Below, in pieces: positions 23,483 through 34,100 of a DNA stretch of 64,000 nt. Below the pieces are notes generated by a model. The model saw only the letters and a program-made list of their open reading frames with translations. It was not told where the DNA came from and made no database searches. The stretch lies in NCBI GenBank assembly GCA_015680685.1, contig MNCI01004632.1, positions 191,480-255,479 of the forward strand, given 5' to 3'. Both the position numbers and the translations under genes were made by a program. Each line of letters opens with the position of its first letter. Within the stretch, counting starts at the first letter, position 1. The DNA is from Gnetum montanum. Lineage: Eukaryota; Streptophyta; Gnetopsida; Gnetales; Gnetaceae.

Positions 23483-23896
23483 AATTTTTGGATTTATCAA
23501 TAGAAATACAGAGTTTTCATTGGAAAGCTCCAAATCATAAATTGGATTAGTTTGATTCTGATGAGCAATGTTGAATTACATATATTTGTATTACAATTAT
23601 TTCAGAATTCCAATACCCCTTTCTTGATTTTTGTTTTTTTCTCTTTTTCTAATTTTGAGAACACAATTAGCGGTATTCACATTATGCTAGTACACCTTGA
23701 GTGAGGGACTTCTATTGAACGGAAGTTATTGTTTTGCTTTTTCAGTTCTTAAAATAAAATTAAAATTGCCACTTAAGCTTAACCACGGCTCATCGGGCTG
23801 AACAAAAACGACTGCGCACCGGGGTTAACGGAACCCAGGGTTCGCTCCGGCCTTTTAAAGGAGTCCTTGCTGCAATTTTTTTGACCATTACCATTG
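23483..23896. other. Spacer upstream of RPB4
   Basis: AT-rich spacer with no open frame or repeat I recognise. The last ~100 bases (23780-23880) are GC-richer ('gcgcaccggggttaac') and probably belong to the RPB4 promoter. Confidence 0.5.
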
Positions 23897-23921
23897 TTAG
23901 GGTTTTTACGATTTAGGGTTT
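23897..23921 (+). promoter_or_regulatory. Two telo-box motifs in the RPB4 promoter/5' leader
   Basis: TTAGGGTTT occurs at 23897-23905 and 23913-23921, the telo-box orientation AAACCCTAA on the other strand. Such boxes near start sites are typical of plant translation and housekeeping genes. They lie about 810 bp before the ATG but just before the inferred leader intron, so probably near the transcription start. Confidence 0.6.
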
Positions 23922-23974
23922 CTTGTTGCAGAGCAACAGCTAATATATTAACGAAGTCTTCTTGACTAAAGCCG

Positions 23975-24705
23975 GTATGTGCTCCGCACGTATTGTCTCG
24001 ATATACTTTCTTTCTCTTAGTTTTGCGGCTCTGCTGGTCGCGTTCAAAGTCTTGGAAGTAGACGATAAAGTTTAATGATCTTTCTAATCCTTACGAGTTT
24101 TTACTTGTGTTACGTATTTCTCGTTTGTTTCGGGGTTTTGTTTCTTCTGATATTGTCTGGGCACGATGATGAGATTTTGTTCAGAACATAAAATTTGGTG
24201 ACATATTTACTCCTACTCATTCTGAGTGCTCATGTTTCGTTCTTTTTTCCACGCCGTTTTCTTTTCGTTGTTTTTGTTATGGTTTTCTGCACACACGTTT
24301 ACTACCTTGTTGATTCGTTATGGGCATTATGAGGAATCATTTTGCAGAATACAAACTATGATGACTTATATGTTCTCCTACTCATTCTGAATGCCTCTGC
24401 GATGTTTTCGTCCTTCGTTTGTTAGGTTTTCCCTGTTTGTTATTTAGGATTTGAAGTTTGTCGAGGGTGGTAATCGGTCGAAACTCTGGTGATGGAAACG
24501 ATATTCTTTTATTCCTGTTTGACAATTGCGCTTGCTAGTAATAGATTGTATCCAGACAGTATATCGTTATAAATTTTGCAGTTTCTTGTCCATATGTTTA
24601 TGTTCTCTTTATGTAGTTAAAACACGGCTGTCTGGTTGCTGAATTTGACCAGTTATTGAAATTTAGGGTTTTGCTGTTTTTTAACGGTGAAATCAACTCG
24701 TGCAG
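23975..24705 (+). other. Probable 5'UTR intron of RPB4
   Basis: A donor CCG|GTATGT at 23975 and acceptor TGCAG| at 24705 bound a T-rich 731-bp stretch with no open frame. After removal the leader would run from the telo-box region to the ATG at 24730. Inferred from splice consensus only. Confidence 0.5.
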
Positions 24706-24729
24706 GCTGTCTGATAGAAGAAATACAGT

Positions 24730-25143
24730 ATGGCTAAAGCTACAGAAGAGGTGGATGTGACACAGCTGAAGCTTGGGAAAATATTTACAGGGGCAAAATG
24801 CCTCTTAAATTCGGAAGTGGGGCAAATGCTTGCCAAGAGGGAAGACCAGTTTAAGAAAGCATTTGATGACCCATTTCTGAGATTCTCAGAGCCTTTCGAG
24901 TTATCCCTTAAGTACACCGAAGAGTATACTAAAAAACAAAATGAAGATGAGAGGAAGAAGATCAGGGATGTTCTTTCTGGTTATGGAGTTCTTGAGTATG
25001 AGATTTGTGCAATAGGAAACCTGTTCCCTGAAAGTGCAGATGAAGTGAAAGCATTCGTGCCATCGATGAAAAGATTTGATAATGGCAAGTTGGAGGAAAT
25101 GTTGCGCAAACTTCCTCAATCAAACATGAACGTGAGCGTCTGA
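24730..25143 (+). CDS. NRPB4: DNA-directed RNA polymerase subunit RPB4 (NRPB4-like), intact single exon
   Basis: 137 residues, uninterrupted ATG to TGA. This is the Rpb4 family: with Rpb7 it forms the stalk subcomplex of nuclear RNA polymerase II, which binds emerging RNA. The Rpb4 fold covers roughly residues 10-125. It includes 'LKLGKIFTGAKCLLNSEV' near the N-terminus and the HRDC-like stretch 'GVLEYEICAIGNLFPES...VKAFVPSM'. Length fits plant NRPB4 (about 138 residues). The shorter, compact N-terminus argues against the longer Pol IV/V-specific NRPD4/NRPE4. No intron interrupts the coding part, so a retrocopy with a recruited leader intron is possible. The leader intron and telo boxes suggest it is expressed. 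The upstream neighbour is an LTR nest and there is no gene downstream for 6 kb. Confidence 0.9.
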   Translation: MAKATEEVDVTQLKLGKIFTGAKCLLNSEVGQMLAKREDQFKKAFDDPFLRFSEPFELSLKYTEEYTKKQNEDERKKIRDVLSGYGVLEYEICAIGNLFPESADEVKAFVPSMKRFDNGKLEEMLRKLPQSNMNVSV

Positions 25144-27777
25144 GAAATGTTTTGCACTCCAAGTTACGGTGTTTTTGCTTTCAATGCAATTTTGTTCTCG
25201 AAGATTTGAAAGTAACCTATGTTGGTTTTCTACTGCTGTTGATGCGTCGATGAATACGAGGCTGGCTACGATGTTGACCTTCTAAGATAAGCACAAAATT
25301 AGTTTTTTGAACAGAACTTGCCGAAGTGTGTTACTTTTACCCTACAAGGAAAATTTGTTTGTTTCACAGCTTTTTAACCTTTGTTTGATTGTTATATCAA
25401 AATTTCTACGGTGCATCACTTGCTTACTGAATGGGAAAATTTTACAATTGCCTTGCATTCCTCTTATCGCTGGATCCGGTGTTTTATGTCATAATTTTGA
25501 CACCATTTGTTGCTTGATGGTTACATTGGATTAGATGTTTGCATTGAATTTTCATGGCTGGAAAAATGCATTGCCTGCCAGTTAACGGATCAATGTGAAG
25601 ATTATATCATGAATGCCTATAGCTCTTTCAAGCGACTTTGGAATCTGCTTACTGCCTTGCAAGAGATTTTCCAAATGCAAATTCTTTTTCATTGGGTGCA
25701 CACTAAATTCTCAGCTTTTGTTGAATTGAACTAACGTTACTCTAATGCTGAAATTTATACTCTGCTTCTGGCTGTCGTGACACGATCCCAAGTGAACTGG
25801 ATTGGGTACGTGAACGTATGTCTAAAGAACAAACTTCGTGAATCTGTTTTCCATTGGAAAAATTGTATTTGTAGGAATAATTGGACGGTCAACAACCATC
25901 CCCAATTGAAGTTTCTTTTTGCCAAATTATACGAAGTGGATAGTTCGTGGATTATTCGTTTTTTCTCTTTGAACTTCTATAATCTCACTTGAAAGCTTCT
26001 TTATTTTGTATAATGTAGTAAATATTTGGAGTGATGTAACTTTAAGTTAAAAGTTTGATATTCTGTTTTGTTAAGTTTAAACTTTTACTTAAATTCCGTA
26101 ACATTCAGGCTATTGTTTGGGAGTAGTTTTCCTGTTTCTCCAACTTATTTATAAGTGAAAGCGAGTGGAACATTCTACCCTGCGTATTTTTATGAGACTT
26201 TGGACGTTTTAAATTTCTCCTGCGTGTATTCAAATACAAGTGAAACTAAAATTTGTTATAAACACGTTTCATATCTCTTCATGATGTTTAAGTGAAAATA
26301 TTGAAACTGAAACTTAGCAAATGGAACATTCTAACCTGAGCATTTTTATGATTCTTTGTTATAAACACGCATCATCACAAGCATTTTCTTGGGTACTTGT
26401 TTATGGTTGCTTACCATGTTTTTTTATTTTTTTATAAGGGTGTGGTTGTGATGTATTTGATTCCATACTAGCAAGTAAGTGTTGCAACCTGAACTCTTAC
26501 ATTTTTCTGTTTCATTTATTGCTTTAACCAATCACTGCAGATCATGCATCTTTTACTTCATCCTTTGTTGGTAACATGTTCTTTAATCTCTGCAAGGACG
26601 ACGCTATCCATTTCTTTTGGGTCGGAAGTGAGTTTGTTGTCTACCACTAGCTATTCTAGTTTGGTTCTTATAGCAATTGGCTTAATAGAAGCCTATAGAT
26701 TTGCGTTTGATTCAAGCTACGAGTGTAGGTTTTCATGCTTCATAGTAAAATTGTAATTTTACTTTCTTTTTCGTTGCACACTTCCAATACTTACATCCCC
26801 AAAAGCTTTAATCTTGAGGTTTCCGCATGAGTTTGAAAACCATCCAGCGTTGGGGTCACTACTTGTGTGACCTGCATGGCCTAGTTTGCAAGGCCAAGCT
26901 CATGAAAAATGCCCTTCACATGAACTTCACTTGACTTCAAGGTTCAATTTGGCAACAGTAACCTTATAAATATGGGACCAAAATCCATATTTTGGGGTCT
27001 ATTTCTTTATTGTAAGCTCATCAAAAATGCCATTCACATAAACTTCTTGAAATTTGTGGTTTTCGGTGGAATGATATGGGACCAAAATCCATATTTTGGG
27101 GTCTATTCCTTTGCTATTTATAGTTTGCATAGGTAAACTAAGTTAACATTCAATTAGAGATTCGTGCCCCATTGCGTCATTTTAGTCATAGGTGTACTTA
27201 TATTTTTTCAGGTTTGGACCCTCTCTCTTCAACTAGAATTTTCATATTTCATACAACTACAATGAGCAACTTTATATTTCGATTGTGTGCGCCCAAGGAT
27301 TATTAGTGAAGCTATCTTTTATTCTAACCCTTTTGCAAGGCCTTCTATATAAAAATTTGTATGGGATAATCTTAATGGTGGATTAATATCTATTGTTACG
27401 TCTTAATTTTGTCAAACAGAGCAATTACATCTTGATACTAAAAAGCATAAGCTCTTAACATTTTCTATGATACTTGATTTATGCATTTTGCTCACCCATC
27501 TATGTGAGGATGCTTTGTGGAGCTTATATTTAACTTAGTTACCATGAGAAATCAATTGCAAATGATGATATCAACTATAATTCAAAGCATCTTGTAAAAA
27601 AGATAATATGTAAGCTATGGATAGTACAAGCTCTCCAAAACTAATAAATAAAATTTACATCTTAAATAAATATGATCTTTGTAGGTACTTTATGTAATCT
27701 AACTATCTCCTTAATAAATGACTTAGCTAGATCTTCAACACTATTAGAGGCCTTTGTAGATAGGAATACATCACTAT
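25144..27777. other. RPB4 3' flank and intergenic spacer
   Basis: The first few hundred bases should include the RPB4 3'UTR. Short frames at 25507-25734 and 25777-25992 show no family features. The rest is AT-rich spacer. The only clear structure is the direct repeat at about 26899-27122. Confidence 0.5.
26899..27122. repeat. Direct repeat of about 105-110 bp, two copies, with hairpin-forming core
   Basis: 'aagctcat(g/c)aaaaatgcc' and a near-identical block 'atatgggaccaaaatccat' plus 'attttggggtctatt' occur twice, at about 26968-27010 and 27074-27112. The core can fold as GACCAAAAT/ATTTTGGGGTC. Confidence 0.7.
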
Positions 27778-28563
27778 TGATGAGCATGTATCCAAGTAGC
27801 CTTGTTTTGGCGATGTATGTTCGTCAATGTAGCCTCGACACATGGAAAAACGCATTGACATAGATGTGTTGATGTAGTGTCATGTGATGCCTATATATAT
27901 GTGCATGCCCACATGGCATGTTATGTCATTAGTGTAGCCAAGTTTTTGTAGTTTTTCTTCTCCAAAGTTCTTGCAGTAGGAACTTAAGCAATTGTACAAA
28001 TCTTTATTTGAGCATCTTTTATGTAAACACATTGATGTGACCAACAATAAAGATGAGATCCTTGACATTCTTTCTTGCACTTTATTATTAATGCACTTAA
28101 TAATGAACACATAAGTATGCCCACTTTAAGCATACTATCTAATTCTTGGTAATCCTAGAAGTGGCAATTTGGTATGTCTAGTAATTGACACTTAGTAGTC
28201 CAATGGCGTTGATACAAGTTTAGGATGTGTACGATAAGTGGACTTGCGTACTTATGTTAGGCTAGTAAGGCTTAGAACCATTAGATAGCTAGATTAGTTA
28301 ATTCTCAACCATTTATCTTTTCAACACTTAGGATTAAATATATAAAAATATAAAGTGTAAATAAGAATCAAATGCCTTAACTCACACTTAACTATAAATA
28401 CAAGCCTACACAAGTGAGAGCTAAGAAAACAATGATCACATTTCCCCAAGTCACCATCTTTGTCTATAGGTACACTTGAGCTAAGTCCATGGAATTTGAC
28501 CAGATTGTTAGTGCATGCTTGTGATTCGTATGGTTGGGTGTAGTCACTATTTGTTACTCATCA
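27778..28563 (+). repeat. Divergent plus-strand LTR (G)
   Basis: 786 bp with the family ends (TGATGAGCAT...TACTCATCA) and the recognisable U5 end 'gtatggttgggtgtag'. The likely TATA is near 27890. The 5-bp flanks (ACTAT and ATTGC) do not match and no primer site or polypurine tract adjoins, so it is a solo or truncated LTR of uncertain history. Confidence 0.7.
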
Positions 28564-28789
28564 ATTGCAATAAAAATATATTTTTTCTCATTTGTTTTTT
28601 GAGGGGGAGGGGGATTGGGGAAGGGGTGTGATGGTGTTGGAACCCCAAAATATCTAACTTTGTGTTGCCCACTAGAATAAACCCGATGATTGAAGCTTTT
28701 AAATCAAGAGTCTTTACAACTAAGCTAACACATCATTGTTAATCGTTTCCTTTTAAGTCTTGGATAGACTTGTGAAAAAGTGTATGCCT

Positions 28790-29600
28790 ATAACTTCCCA
28801 CATACTTTAGAATGTCATGGGGTATAAAGATCTACTTAATCTTTGATGCTCAATCTTCTCTTGTTGACAAATCAAACAACAATTCACTAAATTTTCCACA
28901 TTATGCTTCATGCTTTGCCACCAATAATGCTTCTTAATATTGTATAGTATATTTTCTCCATTTGTATGCATTTAATACTTGGTAGGATGAACTTCCTCCA
29001 TCAAAGAATGACAAAGGATACCAAACACATATGACCTCTTCTTAAATAAAAGTACACCTAAGCCACCTATTAAAAATGGTTTTGTCACCACTTTCTTCAA
29101 CCTCTTGGAACACTAAGGACTATACTTTTTAGACTGCCCAATTTCATCTTTTAACCTAGAATAGATAACCATTAGGTTTATTGCTAGCCACTCTACTAAA
29201 CACATATGTGACTATGTTAGCTTTTCTTGGGTGATACTTATAGAAAAATCAAAATTTGATAGCACCTCTATTCATCTCCTTTAATGTAAGTTCAACTATG
29301 GTTACTTCATCAAATATCAAAGGCATATGATCTATCCATAAGGTAATCATACCTTCAAAACAAAGATAATGAAAATGAAACTAAAATTTTCTACTTCAAG
29401 AATTCCTTTAACTACAAGTCATGCATAAAGTATTGTATCTCATAACCTTTTAATGGTCTAAAAGCATAGGTAATGACATGACCATCTTACATCAACACAC
29501 CTTTAAAGCCTTTACCTAAGGCTTTTATATATACATCATAAGGCTTATTAGAAGTTGGCATGGCCAATATTAGAGTTAAGGTCATCCCACCTCTCAACCC
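28790..29600 (-). pseudogene. Decayed Ty3/gypsy pol fragment (RNase H to integrase zinc domain)
   Basis: On the minus strand 29590-29410 reads an RNase H-like segment ('YIKALGKGFKGVLM', then 'GHVITYAFRPLKGYEIQY'). About 28920-28850 reads the integrase HHCC segment ('HYWWQSMKHNVE', then 'CCLICQ'). It resembles chromovirus-type pol more than the Athila-like elements here. Stops and shifts occur throughout. No LTRs were identified. Confidence 0.6.
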
Positions 29601-29639
29601 TTAAAAAGCTTTCTTCATATATAATGTGAAATGTGTCCC

Positions 29640-30540
29640 ACGTATGGACCTTGAGTTGGAAGCGTTAGCTTTTGAGTTCAATTTTGGTGAGTAATGCTAA
29701 GTTATAAAATCCTAATTTGATTCTGTATCTTGGGGATGAATATTATTAACAAAAGTTTTGGGTACTGAACCCTAACCCTTTGTCCCCTTTATGGACCTTG
29801 ATGCAACCCTCCATTATGAGTTCTTTGTTCATGTTTGATGGTATCTTGTTATGTATGAAGTCATGTTTATGTTTAAAGTGAAGTTGTAGTCCTAGTAGAA
29901 GCTAACCTCAATAATGAGGTATTAGCCTAGTGGTATGATTCTTGGCCTAGTAACACCAATTCACATGTTCAATTCTACTAGGTAGCATTGAGTTATAAAC
30001 TTCTATAACTCTTGGGGTGTACCTATGTTTCACTCATTTTGGGTTCTAACACCTCCGTTAGAAGCTAAAGTCTATGTGATGACATATAATTAAAAGTTAG
30101 TCTCTATGTTGCGTGTGCAATTTTCCTAATTAGAAATGGGGGCTAATTACTCTTCTTGTTGCATTTAAGTTAAATGTGGTAAAAGGCTAAGTCCCTCCAA
30201 CCATAAATAGGGTTCACCCCCTCTCTTATAACTTAATAGATACACTTTGCCATGGTGACTATAGTCCAAACAATAAGGTGTTGGCATAGTGGTAAGACTC
30301 TTAATTTGGAAACTCCATGTAATGGGTTAAGTAGTAGTAAGTTTTAAGTTGTAATTTGACTATATGTCTTCAAAACCTGGTGAAGTTGATTGGCTTACAA
30401 GATTGACATCCCCAATGCTAGGTTCAAAGCCTAGCACAGGTAAATATTATTCAGCACCAAGTATACATGAGTTGATTGGCTCACAAGATTGGCATCCCCA
30501 ATAATAAGTTCAAAGCTCACCACCAACACTCTTTTGCCAC
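29640..30540 (+). repeat. Cluster of tRNA-like, SINE-like modules and a local duplication
   Basis: Three degraded modules near 29640-29760, 29908-30060 and 30275-30370 share an A-box-like stretch ('tagcctagtggtatgattctt', 'tggcatagtggtaagactctt') or B-box-like 'gttcaatt' and a common tail ('gttataa...cttgggg'). At about 30370-30530 a block with 'ttgattggct(t/c)acaagattg(a/g)catccccaat' is repeated about 100 bp apart, each followed by a B-box-like 'ggttcaaagcc' or 'agttcaaagct'. Confidence 0.5.
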
Positions 30541-30658
30541 CTTGAAAGCATGTTCCACAAGAAAAGCTTAGTATACGTTTACTATCATTGGCATGATAAA
30601 AAAATGGTTGACCACATCATTAACATGCTTAGAAGTGATTGTGCATATTCACAAGGAT

Positions 30659-30765
30659 ATTATTATAGGCAACAGAATACGGTAAAAGAATTACACAGGA
30701 ACATAACGATGTCTATTATGGGCAACAAAAGACATTAAAAGAATTATATGGCAAAATAATGATGC
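30659..30765. repeat. 54-bp imperfect tandem duplication upstream of GDI
   Basis: Two adjacent copies of a block including 'ttataggcaacag'/'ttatgggcaacaa', '(g/c)(g/a)ttaaaagaatta' and 'ataa(c/t)gatg', ending about 370 bp before the GDI start codon. Confidence 0.65.
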
Positions 30766-31136
30766 CCGCTTGGGCAGTAAGACGATGAGCTGTCCCTGGA
30801 TTCACGGAATGCCAAGCATCAACGTAACGGAACGTGACAATTGACCTTGCTGCAAGCACCAACCATGGAATTTCTAAAGGTGCCCTTGAAGTTGAAGTTG
30901 GAATTGGACCGAAATATCAGGTCCTCATGAATTGTAAATTGTAATGGAATGTTGGTGGTACCATCTATTCGGAATTCATAATTCCTGTGGTGTGTCAAAC
31001 CAACCATACTTGCAAGTCCCCCCACAATATCAGATTGCTATTGTGCTGCTGCCGCCGCCGTTGCTGTTGTCATTTCAGATCTCAGTGTTCTGCCTGCCTA
31101 ATCCAATTCATCTCACAACACAATCAATAATCAGTC

Positions 31137-34100
31137 ATGGATGAAGAATATGACGTCATTGTGCTTGGCACTGGCCTGAAGGAATGCATTCTCAGCGGTC
31201 TCTTATCAGTCGATCGCTACAAGGTAAATCTAATTCTTCTCTTTGGCTTTTACTTCTACATCCATCGATAAATTGTTTCTTCCCGTCTGTATTTATTTGA
31301 AAGTCAAATTTACTTTTCTATCCATGGATCATTGATGCTCTGCGGCGTTGCCGCTTTCTTTCGTTGTTCTGCTGCTGACTTTTCGGGTCCGAATTTTAAT
31401 TAGGCTAGCAGCAAGTGTTGTCGAAATCTGCCATATATATTTACTTAGAGGAGATTTTGGTTTGTGTTGTTTGCTATCATATACGTATCAAATCCTGACA
31501 AAGCAGAATTTTGTCTATGTTGGTTGCAAAAAAAAAGAAAAAAAGAAGTAAAAGAAAAATCTGTCAAGGGGTTTATTCACTCCATAGGCCTTTTATGCAT
31601 CATTTGCAAACATTATGAAGGGCATACTGTAGTGACATACTAACATGATTGAGTAGGTTCCACTATTTACCTATTTGGAGTGATGGTAAGGTACTTGCTT
31701 CTTAAGTCGTAAGACTTAGATTCGAGCCTTGCCAAATCTACTCAAAAAAGGTTAGGTTTTCCCTTATCCACTACCTTCCCAGGACCTTGCCTTAGTGGGA
31801 TGAGCATTGAGCCTTTGGGTGATGATCCTTATTAATAAACAGTAGAGTATATATGAATGAGTAGACAAAATATGGCTCCACGGTCTTCGAAGATCATAAG
31901 GCAATTGAGTCCAACATTCAGTATGAATTTTAATGTCATAAAACATATCATTGATTTTTATCATTTAGGGAAAGAAACTTTGAAGGGACCATGGTTTAGA
32001 GTAATGGTAAGGTGCTTGTCTCTCAAGTTGGAAAATGGGTGTTTGAACCTTGGTACAACCACTCAAAAAGAAGTTAGATTTTCACTCATTCGACCCTCTT
32101 GGACCTGCTTGGTGGGATGAGCATTGAGGCTTTCAATGATGATCTTTTTTTAAGTAAAGGAACTTTGAATATTAGAACATTCAATACAAATAGGTAACTT
32201 TCAACTTTTAGATCTAGATTTTGACTTCTATTATCCTTGAAATAGACTTCAAATACAAAAGACCAAGGAAACTATATATTCTACGTTTGATAGGATCATG
32301 TTAATAAATTTCCTGTGTAATTTTGCAAATCACATACATGCTGGACCACTAAAATGAAAATGGCAAAGCAAATGCCAAAACACTTACAAGAATCTATTGA
32401 TTATGTCGTAATGGCTCAACATCCTGCATTGTAATTTCAGTTCATTTCATTATTTCATAACCTCTTCTTCAGAATTTTTAATTGCATACCAAATTCAGAG
32501 TTTTTTTTTTGGAATAAAATCGAGTGTTATTAATTTCAAAAAAGAGCTGTACATGAGTATAGTCTGGGTCAGGGCCGCTGACCCCATGCCCGGTGGACTG
32601 CGCCACCACAAAACCCTGTGCCATTCTATTTTCTAATAATACCCCCTCCCAAGGGCAAGCCCAGCCCTCTCCCACAAGTTATTTACAAGTCCCCTTTTCG
32701 CAAGTCACTGCCCACCAAGTTGTCCCTGAATCTTTGGCCAACACAGCTCACATCATCCTGTCCTTCCCATTCTGTTCTATATATCCTGTCCTTCCCATTC
32801 TGTTCTATATATGGATTCTGCCCCTGCGTCAATCCAATATACTCCTCTGTGGTCTGCAAATGTGGGCTGCTGAATTTAGAATTTTCTTTCTTTTTACACA
32901 TGCTTAGCACATTTGTAATTTTCATGCTTTACTTGTCACTAGCCGTGAACATTGGTGTACTATTGTCAAATGTGATAGCATACTCCAAAAGTCACTCGCC
33001 TTATCAATTTGACTGCATGAGAGTTGTGATTTTGTTTTTGTTAAGGTAGAGAGAGAAATAAAAGAAAATTCCTTAACAGAGCTTAAAAATCAATTTAATA
33101 AAAGAAGTAACTGTACCTTGGGATAGTTACTATTTAAAAGATGTCAGGAATTAGTAGTGGAATAATGTCCTCTTTCACTCCCTGACTCAAATTTCAGCTT
33201 CAACTTTGACCTGAAAAATTGACCATGAGTCAACCATGAGTGGCAAGTTCCCATATGGAGAAATTTAAACAGACCAAAAGTCATGGCAAGCTCATAGCAA
33301 AGCCACAATGATGCAGTTGTGGTTTCTCAAACCACGTGTCATGGTTAGGTCATAATATTTGCAGTAAAGAAAAAATTTCAGGAGATTGTGCCACATGCAC
33401 AAAATAGAGGAATGAAAAGAAAATTCTTCAAATTTTCATAGATATGCCTTAAAGCATACATTCAATGTTTAATAAGCTTCCAATGCTTGAGAAATGCCCA
33501 ATTCAACAATATTTGTAAAAGAAATTGACCAAATGCCAAGTGGAATAAGAAACCCCAAAAGAGGGCTTGCTCCCAAATGTAAAATCTGTGCAAATTAGAA
33601 GTAAGAACAGTAATTAGAGTTGAACCTGCACACATTTAACATTTAAAGCAAGGGAAAACATTTTAAGACCCTTAATTCAAAAATAAACCACAAGCATGAA
33701 ATGAAACATGAAAATAACATGAAAAACTTGAGAGAAATATATGGAACTTGAGTTTGAGAGTTTTAACTGTGAGAATCTTTTAAGCCTTTATTAGAATTTG
33801 TTGGAGAACTATGGGAATTGTGAGAGAAATCATGTGGGAATTGGTTATGAGAGAATGGTTGAGAGAACCATTGAGGGGAGGTTCAACTCACATAAAAATC
33901 TTCATTGAGAGAATGAGAGAAAATGAAAGATGCTAAAAGACTAGAGAAACTTCAGCACAATGAGCAATTGGAAAGCACACACAAATGAGGGAAAAAGAGC
34001 TTCTAATAGCTTGAAGCTTGCACTCACTACAATGACATTTAATGAGAGTGTACCATTCTGTTTATACTTGTTTAAAGGGGAGAGCTTTGCCCAAAGTTGC

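Noticed and set aside
27778-28563. LTR G as a clean solo LTR
   Set aside because: The 5-bp flanks ACTAT and ATTGC do not match, so a solo origin by LTR recombination is not shown.
32593-33049. Plus-strand frames of 104 and 143 codons in GDI intron 1
   Set aside because: They lie over a LINE tail and a tandem duplication and show no protein-family signal.
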